64,000 nt of DNA, from NCBI GenBank assembly GCA_965246995.1, contig OZ252008.1, positions 806,001-870,000 of the forward strand. The letters run 5' to 3'. Each line of letters begins with the position of its first letter. Within the stretch, counting starts at the first letter, position 1. The DNA is from VXRJ01 sp965246995 (GTDB lineage Bacteria > Acidobacteriota > Vicinamibacteria > Vicinamibacterales > UBA8438). The notes under the pieces were generated by a model. That model was not told the DNA's origin and did no database searches. It saw only the letters and a program-made list of their open reading frames with translations. Positions 36,453 to 45,092 of this stretch are shown in pieces. The translations under genes and the position numbers were made by a program.

Positions 36453-37404
36453 GATACGTGTCACCACCTGATGGCAATGTTCCGCATGCCCTCGTCCGAA
36501 TCAATGCGACTCGAGGGATCCCCTGAAGATCGATCCGCATGTCCATGAGATCGAAGTCTGCCGCAGCGTCGACGAGCGAGCGGACCGCATCTGCCTGGCC
36601 CGCTCCCATTTCAACGAGCAGGTACGTGGCGGATTCGACGTTCGCCTGCACCTCCAGCAGGGCGCGCAGCGGATCGAGACCATCGGATCCACCATCCAGC
36701 GCCATCCGCGGTTCATGGTCGCGCACCTCTGGAGCCAACGAATCGATCTCAGCGGTCGGCACGTACGGCAGGTTCGCCACGATCAGGTCAAACCGCGTGG
36801 CTTTTCCCCAACCGTTGCCGAGCCACGCCTCGAACGGCGCATGCACCCACGCAATGCGGTCCTCCACGCCGTTGGCCGACGCATTCCGCCGTGCCACGTT
36901 CAGGGCGTCCGCCGACCGATCAACTGCCGTCACCGCAGCTTGTCGAAACTCCCGCGCCAACGTTACCGCGAGGCATCCCGAACCGGTTCCGATGTCGGCA
37001 AGCTCAACCGGGTAGTCCCTTCGATCCGCCAATACGTCAAGTGCCGTCTCGACGATCAGCTCCGTTTCCGGCCGTGGCGTCAACACCGTCGGTGCGACGA
37101 CGAATCGCAATCCCCAGAACTCACGCTCTCCGGTGATTTGCGACACCGGCTCGCGCCGTTCACGCTGCGCAACAAGCGGCCCGTACCGCGCTGCGAACTC
37201 GGCCGGCGCTGCCTGTCTTCGCTGCGCGAGCCACGTGGCCCGATCCCATCCCAGCGCGTGCCGTGCCAAGAGCTCGGCGTCGGCCGCCGCTTCGCCGTCA
37301 GCGACGCCGGCGCGGACAAGACGCTCCCGCGCGCTGGCCACAGCGTGGAGCAGGACGTTGCCGGCGGGCACTGCCGCGGACGGGGCTGTCGCCGCGAGCG
37401 TCAT
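36445..37404 (-). CDS. prmC: Release-factor glutamine methyltransferase
   Basis: Methylates the Gln of the GGQ loop in RF1/RF2, and lies directly after prfA. The 319-residue product has an N-terminal helical RF-binding domain, YGPLVAQRERREPVSQITGEREFWG (split), LTPRPETELIVE, and the SAM site DIGTGSGCLAVTLA. The catalytic motif, usually NPPY, reads NLPY (FDLIVANLPYVPT), a notable change. The start overlaps the prfA stop by 4 bp (ATGA). Confidence 0.95.
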   Translation of the reverse strand: MTLAATAPSAAVPAGNVLLHAVASARERLVRAGVADGEAAADAELLARHALGWDRATWLAQRRQAAPAEFAARYGPLVAQRERREPVSQITGEREFWGLRFVVAPTVLTPRPETELIVETALDVLADRRDYPVELADIGTGSGCLAVTLAREFRQAAVTAVDRSADALNVARRNASANGVEDRIAWVHAPFEAWLGNGWGKATRFDLIVANLPYVPTAEIDSLAPEVRDHEPRMALDGGSDGLDPLRALLEVQANVESATYLLVEMGAGQADAVRSLVDAAADFDLMDMRIDLQGIPRVALIRTRACGTLPSGGDTYHG

Positions 37405-38504
37405 GATGCCGCTGCATTCAGCGAGGCAGATCCGTCGGCCTGCTCCTCCGCGCGCAGCTTCTCCGACTGGTAGTACGTCATGACTGCGTCGACCAGTTCC
37501 CCCAGATCGCCTTCGAGCACGGCGGGCAACTGGTGTGTCGTAAAGCCGATCCGGTGGTCAGTGATCCGATTCTGCGGGAAGTTGTACGTCCGGATCTTCT
37601 CGGAACGCTCACCCGTCCCAACCTGGCCGCGGCGGTCGCTCGCGATTTCGGACTGCTGCCGCTGCAGCTCCATCTCGTACAGGCGCGAGCGGAGTACCTT
37701 CATCGCTTTCGCCTTGTTCTTGATCTGCGACTTCTCATCCTGCTGCGACACCACGAGACCGGTCGGAATGTGCGTGATCCGGACGGCGGAATACGTGGTG
37801 TTGACGCTCTGGCCACCGGGGCCGCTCGAGCAGAAAGTGTCGATCCGGAGATCCTTGGGATCGATCGTGATGTCGACGTCTTCCGCTTCCGGCAGCACCG
37901 CAACGGTTGCGGTCGACGTATGGATGCGGCCGCTCGCCTCGGTCGCCGGCACCCGCTGCACCCGGTGGACGCCGCTCTCGCACTTCAGACGGCTGTAGAC
38001 CTGCTTCCCCTCGATCAGCGCAATCACCTCCTTGATTGCACCGAACCCCGTCTCGTTCGAAGAGAGCACCTCCGTTCGCCACCCCTGGCTTTCGGCGTAG
38101 CGGGTGTACATGCGGAACAGGTCGGAGGCGAATAGCCCTGCCTCGTCGCCGCCGGTACCGGCCCGGATCTCCAGAACGACATTCCGCTCGTCGTTCGGAT
38201 CCTTCGGGACCAGCAGCAGTTTGATCTCGCCGAGCAGCGTCTTGCACCGTGCGTCAAGCGTCTCGAGTTCCTGGCGCGCAAGGTCGCGCAACTCCGGATC
38301 GTCGCTGTCGGTCAGTTCCTGCGCTTGCGCCGCCTCTTCGACAACCGTCTGGTGCTCTCGGTACTTCTCCACGATGGGCTGCAGCTCGGCCAGCGCGCGC
38401 GCATGCGTCCGATATTCCGCCTGATCCGCCTGCACTGCTGGGTCGGCGATCAGCGTCATCAGGTGGTCGTACCGTTCCTCGATGCCGTGCAGTTTGTCGA
38501 ACAT
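37401..38504 (-). CDS. prfA: Peptide chain release factor 1
   Basis: Recognises UAA and UAG stop codons and triggers peptide release. At 367 residues it has the PAT stop-codon-reading tripeptide in VQRVPATEASGRIHTS and the catalytic loop GPGGQSVNTTYSAVRITH. RF1 reads UAG, the stop supplied by CTAG at several element-flanked genes in this window. The 4 bp overlap with prmC couples the factor to its modifying enzyme. moaD lies 61 bp upstream. Confidence 0.98.
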   Translation of the reverse strand: MFDKLHGIEERYDHLMTLIADPAVQADQAEYRTHARALAELQPIVEKYREHQTVVEEAAQAQELTDSDDPELRDLARQELETLDARCKTLLGEIKLLLVPKDPNDERNVVLEIRAGTGGDEAGLFASDLFRMYTRYAESQGWRTEVLSSNETGFGAIKEVIALIEGKQVYSRLKCESGVHRVQRVPATEASGRIHTSTATVAVLPEAEDVDITIDPKDLRIDTFCSSGPGGQSVNTTYSAVRITHIPTGLVVSQQDEKSQIKNKAKAMKVLRSRLYEMELQRQQSEIASDRRGQVGTGERSEKIRTYNFPQNRITDHRIGFTTHQLPAVLEGDLGELVDAVMTYYQSEKLRAEEQADGSASLNAAAS

Positions 38505-38565
38505 GATCCCTATTACCTGCGGGAGCGCCTCGGATGCTCTCGCGGAGTGCTCACCGTCCGTGATC

Positions 38566-38811
38566 CTACCCGCCGGAGACGGGTGGCAGGAACGCGATGT
38601 CGTCGCCGTCCGCGAGGGTCGCGTTCATCCGCGCGTACTCTTCGTTGACGGCTACCGAAACTGTCGGACGGTACGGCTCGAACTCCGGGAAGTCGGCGAC
38701 GAGTCCATCCCAGAGCGCGCGCGCAGTCGCGCGATCCGGGAGTTCCCGGTCGAGATCGGCCGCGCCGGCGATGTCGCGAAGCCGGGCGAAGAGCCGGACT
38801 GTCACGCGCAT
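38566..38811 (-). CDS. moaD: Molybdopterin synthase small subunit MoaD
   Basis: Ubiquitin-like sulfur carrier of 81 residues. It begins VTVRLFARLRDIAG and ends with the diagnostic FLPPVSGG, whose C-terminal Gly-Gly is thiocarboxylated. It starts 10 bp inside the end of moaE, so the two subunits are translated in tandem. With moaE it adds the dithiolene sulfurs to precursor Z for the molybdenum cofactor. Confidence 0.96.
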   Translation of the reverse strand: MRVTVRLFARLRDIAGAADLDRELPDRATARALWDGLVADFPEFEPYRPTVSVAVNEEYARMNATLADGDDIAFLPPVSGG

Positions 38812-39296
38812 GCCCGCTCCAGGGCGGTCTGGCGCGCCGCATCGTCGTCCGGATCCGCGGTCGCTCCTTCGATCCAGACGTCGCCGCCTTCGAAGAACTC
38901 GTGTTTCCAGATCGGCACGATCTGCTTGATCCGTTCAATCGCGTACCGGCAAGCCGCGAAAGCATCCGCCCGGTGGGGCGAGGCAGCCGCGATGGCTACG
39001 CTTACCTCGCCGATAGCGAGTGCACCGACGCGATGGTGCACCGCCATGACGGTTTCCGGCCAGCGCTCCACTGCTTCGGATGCGATGCGCTCAAATGCCT
39101 TGAGGGCGAGCGGGGCGTAGGCCTCGTACTCCAGCCGCTCCACCCGGCGTCCCTGGTTTTCGTTCCGCACGGTACCCAGAAACGAGGCCACCGCCCCCGC
39201 GCTGGCGGGTGCGCCGGACAGCCGGTCCGCCACGAGTTCGATCAACGGCGCCAGATCCAGGGTGGCGTTCGTTACGACGAAGGGAGCCGTGTCCAT
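38802..39296 (-). CDS. moaE: Molybdopterin synthase catalytic subunit MoaE
   Basis: Large subunit of molybdopterin synthase, 164 residues. Motifs: GAVASFLGTVRNENQGRRVERLEYEAY (split), VMAVHHRVGALAIGEVSVAIA, SPHRADAFAACRYAIERIKQ and VPIWKHEFFEGGDVWIEG. I use the ATG at 39296, where similarity begins; the open frame extends upstream into thiD. The moaE-moaD order with overlap is typical of heterodimer genes. Confidence 0.96.
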   Translation of the reverse strand: MDTAPFVVTNATLDLAPLIELVADRLSGAPASAGAVASFLGTVRNENQGRRVERLEYEAYAPLALKAFERIASEAVERWPETVMAVHHRVGALAIGEVSVAIAAASPHRADAFAACRYAIERIKQIVPIWKHEFFEGGDVWIEGATADPDDDAARQTALERACA

Positions 39297-39336
39297 CCAG
39301 GACAGTATAAGGGCCTGCCTCGGCCGAGGCTGTCGC

Positions 39337-40071
39337 TCACGTGATGAGCCTCGCGACGAAATGCTGCGCGTCCCGAGCCGCTTCCACCGCGCTTCGGCCG
39401 GAGGCGAGCGCAGCGGCCACGGCAGCACTGTGGGCGCAGCCGGTTCCATGGTGTTGGGTCAACTCGCTCTGGCGGGCGCGCTCGAGGTGGGTCACCTCGC
39501 CGCCGTCGTCGACCACGTCCACCACGGGAGCGTCGGCGCTGCCCAGGTGGCCCCCGGTGATAATGACGGCCGCGGGCCCCAACGCCCGGATCTTCCGCGC
39601 CGCCGTTTCGGCGTCGGCCACCGACGCGATCACGATTCCGCACAACCGTTCCGCTTCCATCCGGTTCGGCGTCACTACCGCGGCCAGAGGCAGCAGCCTG
39701 TGAATTAATGACTCGACGCCCGCTTCATCCAGCAGCGCGGCGCCGCTCGACGAAACCAGTACCGGATCGACCACGAGTGGCGCGTCGATCCGCGCGACGC
39801 GTTCTGACACGGTCTCGACGATGGCCGCAGTCGCCAGCATCCCGGTCTTGACGGCGTCGAGGGTGAAGGCTTCGCCCACCGTGTCAATCTGTGCCGCCAC
39901 CAGTTCCGGCGGCAGCGGATACGTTGCGGTAATCGCGCGGTCGTTCTGTGCAGTGATGGCGGTGACCGCGCTGGCGCCGTGCAGACCATACGCGGCAAAT
40001 GTGCGAAGGTCTGCCTGTATCCCGGCGCCGCCCCCGGAGTCGCTACCGGCAATGGTCAGCGCGACCTGCAT
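39337..40071 (-). CDS. thiD: Hydroxymethylpyrimidine (phosphate) kinase
   Basis: Ribokinase-fold enzyme that phosphorylates HMP and HMP-P in thiamine synthesis. It has 244 residues: ALTIAGSDSGGGAGIQADLRTF, AVKTGMLATAAIVE, LVVDPVLVSSSGAALLD, VVTPNRMEAERLCGI and the anion-hole/catalytic HHGTGCAHSAAVAAALA. No TPP riboswitch-like sequence was recognised in the short leader; a palindromic element ends 58 bp upstream of the ATG. moaE follows 40 bp downstream. Confidence 0.95.
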   Translation of the reverse strand: MQVALTIAGSDSGGGAGIQADLRTFAAYGLHGASAVTAITAQNDRAITATYPLPPELVAAQIDTVGEAFTLDAVKTGMLATAAIVETVSERVARIDAPLVVDPVLVSSSGAALLDEAGVESLIHRLLPLAAVVTPNRMEAERLCGIVIASVADAETAARKIRALGPAAVIITGGHLGSADAPVVDVVDDGGEVTHLERARQSELTQHHGTGCAHSAAVAAALASGRSAVEAARDAQHFVARLIT

Positions 40072-40128
40072 GGGGTTAGCGTACCGTCCGGGCCGTAGCT
40101 GCTGTCTCGTCTTCTCTCGCCGGTCGCG

Positions 40129-40330
40129 CTAGGAGCCCGTGGTGAAACCCCCGCTACATTCGAGCGGCGATGCATCCCGCCTGAACGGCGTTGCTCCGCG
40201 GACTGTGGCAGTCCGCGGACTGCGTTCAGTCCGCGGTCGGAATATGGCCAATATCCTCCCTCGTCGCGCCTTGTCAGCCGGGCGCCTCACCGCTCTCGGT
40301 GCTACGCGGGGTTTCATCACGGGCTCCTAG
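40129..40330. repeat. CTAG-bounded palindromic MITE-like element, copy A
   Basis: A 202 bp element with imperfect terminal inverted repeats of about 23 bp (CTAGGAGCCCGTGGTGAAAC and the complement with one change). Internal inverted segments include a GC-rich core around TCCGCGGACTG. Compared with the other copies it carries an extra ~18 bp repeat of the CAGTCCGCGG core. It contains no gene. The right CTAG supplies the TAG stop of the adjoining methyltransferase gene. Confidence 0.9.
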
Positions 40331-41010
40331 CCGGCCGGTTCGCCCGCCTCGCGCGCGACGAAGACCAGAAGATACTGAAAGCGAAACTGGTCGCTGCGTG
40401 ACTGCAGATGGAGACCGGCCGCTTCGGCGTCCCGAATAATGGTCTCCGGCTCGACCCGCTCCTCGAACGGCGGACCCGGTCCTCCGCCGTCCAGGCGGTA
40501 CTCGACGATGCCGACCCGTCCACTTGGCTTCAGGCGCGGGATGACGTTGCGGAGCAGCGTTACCGGATCCTCGAGCTGACCGTACACCTCCACCATGAGT
40601 ATTGCGTCGATCGGGGCCGGGATCATCGGGTTGCTCGACGTGCCGATGATCGTCTGCACATTCGTCAGTCCGGCGCGGCGCACTCGGCGGTTGATCGATT
40701 CGATCATCTGCGGTTGGATGTCCTCGGCGTAGACGAGGCCGTTCGGCCCGACCCGCTGCGCGAGCCGCACGGTGAACCAGCCGCCTCCCGCGCCAAGATC
40801 CGCCACCACGGCGCCGTCGGCTATCGAGAGCGCATCCATGATCAGCTCCGGCTCCTGCCAGGCGTCGCGATCCGGTCCTTCAAGCAGGCCGAGCTCCTCG
40901 GGCGGGAAGAGAGAGCCGTGCGGTGGCCGCACCTGCGCGTCCGCACGAGGAATGCCGGCGAGCAGGCCGACAGAGACGACAACGACCAGCGCCGCCACCG
41001 CAGACTGCAT
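40327..41010 (-). CDS. Secreted SAM-dependent methyltransferase-like protein
   Basis: A 227-residue protein with an N-terminal signal peptide (AVAALVVVVSVGLLAGIPRADA, split at the core) followed by a class I methyltransferase fold: the SAM-binding motif VVADLGAGGGWFTVRLAQRVG, a VYAEDIQPQMIESI acidic loop, and IPRLKPSGRVGIVEYR. Export of a SAM enzyme is unexpected, because SAM is cytoplasmic. The mature part may use another ligand or act before export. Similar exported methyltransferase-like proteins are known from other genomes. Its stop codon is the CTAG of palindromic copy A. fdhE is 6 bp upstream. Confidence 0.8.
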   Translation of the reverse strand: MQSAVAALVVVVSVGLLAGIPRADAQVRPPHGSLFPPEELGLLEGPDRDAWQEPELIMDALSIADGAVVADLGAGGGWFTVRLAQRVGPNGLVYAEDIQPQMIESINRRVRRAGLTNVQTIIGTSSNPMIPAPIDAILMVEVYGQLEDPVTLLRNVIPRLKPSGRVGIVEYRLDGGGPGPPFEERVEPETIIRDAEAAGLHLQSRSDQFRFQYLLVFVAREAGEPAG

Positions 41011-41016
41011 AGACCC

Positions 41017-41973
41017 TTATCTTACGGGTTCCTCCGGCGGCGGACAGGGGAGATTGCGCGTCGGGATGTCGTGCATCGGCGGCCGAGCGTACCCGTGTCC
41101 CGCTGCCGCCAGGTCGAGATCACTCGTTTCCAGATCCAGCACCGGCAACAGCAGGAACGATGTCGTATCCAGCACGTTCACCTGCTTCAACCAGCCGCCG
41201 CAACCACGGCAGAACTCGACGCGCCGTGCGCGTACCGGATCGGGGGTGGCATCAGCAGCGGCAACCAGGTAGCCGTCGTCCGTCCGCCCACAGTACACAC
41301 ACGCCGCTTCGGGGGGCATCCAGTCGGCGCTGCAGAACGAGCAGCGGAGATGACGTTGTCCGTCCCGAACTTCGGCGAGGGCCGGCCACGATCCGCACGC
41401 CGGGCAGTGCCCGTGCCGCCACGCCGCAGCTGCGGCGCGCACCGCCTCCTCAGCGAGTGGCCCGATCGCCTGTTGCTGCAGGTGATGCGCTATCGGTCCG
41501 ACGGTCAGTTCCGCAACCAGCCAGACCAGGTCGGGAGCGACCGCCAGATGTTCCGCGCGCATCCGGATGGCTGTCTGCTGCCGCGCGAGCGATGCCCGAA
41601 GGAGTGATCCCGGTTCGATGTCCCCCCGCTCGAGCACCCCCCGCACCCGCCGCGCCGTATCGCCCGCGCCGCCTGCGGCGAAGTCGTCGCAGAATCCGAG
41701 CAGGACCACGGTGAGCCGGTCGACATTCAGACCTTCGATGGCAAGATCGAGCACCGGTGCATCCTCGCGCGCCAGGCGGTCGGCGAGGTCCTCCGGCGCC
41801 GCGCTCGCCCCGCTCGTAAGCCGTTCGGCGTCGGCCGCCACCTCGGCACTTCGCGTCACCAGCACCCGTTGCAGCTCGACGGCGGCGGCCAGCTCTGGCC
41901 GCCCGTCCGCGATCCGGCACCAGCGCTCTTCGGCGTCGGCCAGCAGATCGGTAGGCGAATGGTGGGGAAGCAT
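41017..41973 (-). CDS. fdhE: FdhE-like formate dehydrogenase accessory protein
   Basis: A 318-residue protein with the FdhE pattern of four CxxC pairs: GHCPACGSWPALAE, LRCSFCSADW, CVYCGRTDD and EFCRGCGGWLKQVN, the last followed by the family's TSFLLLPVLDLETSDLDLAA (trimmed). FdhE binds iron and is needed for activity of respiratory formate dehydrogenases. The N-terminal half is helical. No dehydrogenase gene is in this window, but moaD/moaE, a MobA-like gene and tRNA-Sec are, which fits a Mo- and Sec-dependent enzyme elsewhere. Confidence 0.85.
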   Translation of the reverse strand: MLPHHSPTDLLADAEERWCRIADGRPELAAAVELQRVLVTRSAEVAADAERLTSGASAAPEDLADRLAREDAPVLDLAIEGLNVDRLTVVLLGFCDDFAAGGAGDTARRVRGVLERGDIEPGSLLRASLARQQTAIRMRAEHLAVAPDLVWLVAELTVGPIAHHLQQQAIGPLAEEAVRAAAAAWRHGHCPACGSWPALAEVRDGQRHLRCSFCSADWMPPEAACVYCGRTDDGYLVAAADATPDPVRARRVEFCRGCGGWLKQVNVLDTTSFLLLPVLDLETSDLDLAAAGHGYARPPMHDIPTRNLPCPPPEEPVR

Positions 41974-42055
41974 GGGGCATCTGATTATCGCTTGGCGGAC
42001 GAAGGAACGCCAAAATTACGGAAGCTCGCGCCGGTAGTGGAGCTTGAAGACAAGC

Positions 42056-42061
42056 TATAAT
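42056..42061 (+). promoter_or_regulatory. -10 element upstream of the A-type Fe-S carrier gene
   Basis: A perfect TATAAT 38 bp before the GTG at 42100. No convincing -35 sits 16-18 bp upstream, so an activator may be needed. The predicted leader is about 32 nt. Confidence 0.5.
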
Positions 42062-42099
42062 CAGTGCGACCTTCGCTGGCGAAGCACAAGGAGATAACA

Positions 42100-42456
42100 G
42101 TGACTGAGACGATGGTGGCTGTCGGACCGGTGATCGTGACCGATACTGCTGCGGGGAAGATTCAGGCCCTGCTCGCGGAGGAACAGAAGTTCAAGGCGGG
42201 ATTGCGCGTCTTTGTGCAGGGGGGTGGCTGCTCCGGCTTCCAGTACGGACTGATGATCGAAGATGGACCGGGTGATGCCGACGCAGACCGGATCTTCACG
42301 TCAAACGGAATCACGCTGTTCGTCGATCCGATCAGTGTCCGCTACCTGAACGGGGCGGAGGTCGACTTCGTCGACAACCTGACGGGTGGCGGCTTCACCA
42401 TTCGGAACCCGAACGCGAAGACCACCTGCGGCTGCGGCCAGTCGTTCGGCGTCTAG
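42100..42456 (+). CDS. erpA: A-type iron-sulfur cluster carrier (ErpA/IscA family)
   Basis: A 118-residue HesB-like protein that delivers Fe-S clusters to apo-enzymes. It has the three conserved Cys in GGGCSGFQYGLM and TTCGCGQSF, and VDPISVRYLNGAEVDFVDNL. The GTG start at 42100 is preceded by AAGGAG at seven bases; an upstream in-frame ATG at 42064 would overlap the promoter region. Divergent from fdhE and followed by the Fur-rubrerythrin fusion, an iron-homeostasis neighbourhood. Confidence 0.93.
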   Translation: MTETMVAVGPVIVTDTAAGKIQALLAEEQKFKAGLRVFVQGGGCSGFQYGLMIEDGPGDADADRIFTSNGITLFVDPISVRYLNGAEVDFVDNLTGGGFTIRNPNAKTTCGCGQSFGV

Positions 42457-42545
42457 CCACCGACAAGAGCACATCGCACGCTGCACCGCCGCGCCGGATG
42501 GTGCCCGGGGTCGCACCGGCCGTCGGTGGCGTGCTGATCAGCACG

Positions 42546-43490
42546 ATGGAACCGCGGGCCGAATTCGTCGAGAGCCATCGTCCGCCGGGCGGCAGGCGCT
42601 CGAGCAAGCGCGACACGATCGTCAATTACTTCCTCCAGCAGGAAGGCCATCTCTCCGCCGACGAGCTGGTGGACGCCCTGCGCGCCGCGGGCCACCGGAT
42701 CAGCCGGGCTACCACTTACCGGACGCTCCAGTGGATGGTCGAAGCCGGTATCGCGCGGAAGGTGGACTTCGGCGAGGGACGCGCCCGTTTCGAGCACGCC
42801 TACCGACACCCGCGCCACTTCCACCTGATCTGCCGGAGTTGCAGCCAGTCGTTCGAGTTCATCTCCTCCGATATCGAGGGATTGATCGAGGAGATTGCCG
42901 ACGACCGCGGGTTCGAGACCGCGGAGAGCGTCGTGCAGATCCACGGCACGTGCGAGTCTTGCAAGGCGGGACGCTTCCCGTCGCGCGAGCCGATGGCCAC
43001 CGAGTTGCTCTTCGCGCGCGACGCCCTTCGGATAGCCATCGCAACCGAGCGTAGTGGTCTGGAGTTCTACACGCGCGCCGCGCGGCTGACGAAGGACGAG
43101 CGCGGGAGGGAGATCTTCCTGAAACTGGCGGAGGAGGAAAAGGAACACCTGGGTACTCTCTTGGCGCGATACACCGAACTGCTGGAGCAGGATTCCCGAC
43201 TCGAGGGCTGGCCGACATTTCTGTTCTTCAAGGGGGCCGCCCATGGTCTCTTCGCGGCCGGCGCGGAAGAACTAGCCGCGGGGGTGGACGACAAGGAAGC
43301 GCTCCGGATCGGCATCCGTTGCGAGCGGGGATCACACCGATTCTTCCGGCGCTACGGCAAACGTTTCGAGGATTCCGAGGGGAAGCGGATTTTCATGGAG
43401 TTCGCCCACGAAGAGCGGCAGCACCTTGAACTCTTGATCCGTGAGTACCGCGATCTTCAGGCGCGCCAGGAGGGCGCGCCGCCATCGTGA
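42546..43490 (+). CDS. Fur-family regulator fused to a rubrerythrin-like diiron domain
   Basis: A 314-residue protein with two complete domains. Residues about 20-145 are Fur/PerR-like: winged helix (RISRATTYRTLQWMVEAGIA), HFHLICRSC and HGTCESC forming the four-Cys zinc site (Cys97, Cys100, Cys136, Cys139). Residues about 155-305 form a ferritin-like four-helix bundle with a full set of diiron ligands: Glu168, E198xxH201, Glu260, E290xxH293. No rubredoxin site is present. It probably senses iron or peroxide, with a built-in oxidase or peroxidase centre (inference). I use the ATG at 42546; an ATG at 42498 is in frame, but the added residues look non-conserved. Overlaps the PHP gene by 4 bp. 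Confidence 0.85.
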   Translation: MEPRAEFVESHRPPGGRRSSKRDTIVNYFLQQEGHLSADELVDALRAAGHRISRATTYRTLQWMVEAGIARKVDFGEGRARFEHAYRHPRHFHLICRSCSQSFEFISSDIEGLIEEIADDRGFETAESVVQIHGTCESCKAGRFPSREPMATELLFARDALRIAIATERSGLEFYTRAARLTKDERGREIFLKLAEEEKEHLGTLLARYTELLEQDSRLEGWPTFLFFKGAAHGLFAAGAEELAAGVDDKEALRIGIRCERGSHRFFRRYGKRFEDSEGKRIFMEFAHEERQHLELLIREYRDLQARQEGAPPS

Positions 43491-44398
43491 TCGATCTCCA
43501 TACGCATACCACCGCGTCCGACGGCACGCTCGAGCCGGCCGAACTGGTCGCTCGGGCGGCGTCTGCCGGTATCCGAACGCTGGCGGTCACCGACCACGAC
43601 ACGCTGGCGGGTGTCCGGGAGGCGGCGGAGGCCGCGCACGCGCGCGGCCTCGCCTTCCTGCCCGGTATCGAGATCACCGCGGTCGATGAGCGGCGCGACG
43701 TTCACATACTTGGCTATTTCCTTCACGCCGACCCGCCCGGCCTGGCACCATTCCTCGCGGCGGCGCGCCGCGACCGCACGCGCCGTGCGCTGGCTATGTC
43801 GGACAAGCTGGCCACGCTCGGCGTCCCCGTCGACATCGAGGATCTGCTCCAGTCGGCGGAGGAGTCGGGAAGGGCCGTGGCACGTCCCGCGGTAGCGCGT
43901 GCCCTGGTCGAGGCAGGGCATGTCACGACGGTGCAGGAAGCGTTCGACCGGTATCTTTCGGACGGCGGCCCGGCCTACGTCGCACGTACCGGGGCGTCCC
44001 CGGCCGAAGTGGTGGCGCTGGTCAGGGAGGGAGGTGGCATCTGTTCGCTGGCGCATCCGGGCCTGCTCCGGAAGGACCATCTCATTCCGCACCTTGCAAC
44101 TGCAGGGCTTGACGCAATCGAAGCATTCCACAGCGAACATGATGCAGCCGCCCAGGCGCGCTACCGTCGCCTGTCCGAACGGTTCCGCTTGGCCTTGAGC
44201 GGTGGCTCCGATTTCCACGGCGATGACCATCACCGTGCCGATCGCTTCGGCCGGGTAGGTTTGCCGCTAACGCATTTCCATGCCCTATTGGAGCGGCTTG
44301 AGCGGGCGCACGCGGCCGTTCACGGCGATGCGGCCCTGCCGGAGTTCCTGTTGCCGAAGCCCGACCCGGCAGTGGCGCCAGCCAGAACAGCAACGTGA
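43487..44398 (+). CDS. PHP-domain phosphoesterase
   Basis: Polymerase-and-histidinol-phosphatase-fold metal hydrolase, 303 residues. Motifs: MIDLHTHTTASDGTLEP, LAVTDHDTLAGV, FLPGIEITAV, DVHILGYFL, SLAHPGLLRKD and SGGSDFHGDDH, which resembles the YciV/RNase AM group acting on 3',5'-bisphosphonucleotides or RNA 5' ends. The start is GTG, overlapping the upstream stop by 4 bp (GTGA). The next gene overlaps it in the same way, so the three form a coupled unit. Confidence 0.9.
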   Translation: MIDLHTHTTASDGTLEPAELVARAASAGIRTLAVTDHDTLAGVREAAEAAHARGLAFLPGIEITAVDERRDVHILGYFLHADPPGLAPFLAAARRDRTRRALAMSDKLATLGVPVDIEDLLQSAEESGRAVARPAVARALVEAGHVTTVQEAFDRYLSDGGPAYVARTGASPAEVVALVREGGGICSLAHPGLLRKDHLIPHLATAGLDAIEAFHSEHDAAAQARYRRLSERFRLALSGGSDFHGDDHHRADRFGRVGLPLTHFHALLERLERAHAAVHGDAALPEFLLPKPDPAVAPARTAT

Positions 44399-44865
44399 CA
44401 GCTGCACTGATCACGGCGATCGCGCTCGGCATCGGCGGTTTGGGCTACTGCACGTTCCTCGGTTTCTCCGCTTCGATGCCGGTGGACGTGGCCCGCCACG
44501 TGTCTCTTGGCATCTTCTTCACGATGGTCACGCTCCTCGCGCACTCGATGACGATGTTCTATCTGCTTGGCAAGGGGAAGGCGATCCGCGAGGCGGCAAC
44601 CGAGGCAGGCTTGTCGGAAAAGTTCTACTCGGCGGTGGCGCGTGCGCGCCGGCCAGTCTTCTCCGTCGGTCTGCTTGCAATGGGAGTGACTATGCTGGCG
44701 GCGATACTGGGGGGTGGTGTCGATACCGGTGTGCTGCCCGCAGGCATTCATTCTTCACTCGCCCTGCTGGCGGTAATGTCGAACCTCTATCTGTTCAAGG
44801 TCGAGCTGCAGGCATTGGCGACTGCGGCGGAATCGACCGCCGAGGTCAATCGGCAGGTCGAATAG
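44395..44865 (+). CDS. Four-helix membrane protein of unknown function
   Basis: A 156-residue hydrophobic protein with about four transmembrane segments (ALITAIALGIGGLGYCTFLG; GIFFTMVTLLAHSMTMFYLL; FSVGLLAMGVTMLAAILGGG; SLALLAVMSNLYLFKVELQA). A charged loop sits between helices 2 and 3. I do not recognise the family. His residues in helix 2 and at SLALL (IHSSLALL) could bind metal, which is speculation. It starts with a GTG overlapping the PHP stop by 4 bp and probably ends the erpA/Fur-rubrerythrin/PHP unit. Confidence 0.75.
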   Translation: MTAALITAIALGIGGLGYCTFLGFSASMPVDVARHVSLGIFFTMVTLLAHSMTMFYLLGKGKAIREAATEAGLSEKFYSAVARARRPVFSVGLLAMGVTMLAAILGGGVDTGVLPAGIHSSLALLAVMSNLYLFKVELQALATAAESTAEVNRQVE

Positions 44866-44905
44866 CGCCAAGTGCGCTGGCGCCTGGCGTCACGGCTCAG
44901 GCGTA

Positions 44906-45089
44906 CTAGGAGCCCGTGGTGAAACCCCGCGTAGCACCGAGAGCGGTGAGGCGCCCGGCTGACAAGGCGCGACGAGGGAGCATATTGGCCGTATTGTGAC
45001 CGCGGACTGCCGCAGTCCGCGGAGCAACGCCGTTCAGGCGGGATGCATCGCCGCTCGAATGTAGCGGGGGTTTCACCACGGGCTCCTAG
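44906..45089. repeat. CTAG-bounded palindromic MITE-like element, copy B
   Basis: A 184 bp copy in the opposite orientation to copy A, starting CTAGGAGCCCGTGGTGAAAC and continuing CCGCGTAGCACCGAGAGCGG. It ends 3 bp from the CCA of tRNA-Sec. It fills most of the gap between the membrane-protein gene and tRNA-Sec and contains no gene. The core GCGGACTGCCGCAGTCCGC is a perfect hairpin. Confidence 0.9.
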
Positions 45090-45092
45090 AGG

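Noticed and set aside
40072..40128. Possible TPP riboswitch before thiD
   Set aside because: The 57 bp between the ATG and the palindromic element shows no THI-box consensus and is too short for the full fold.
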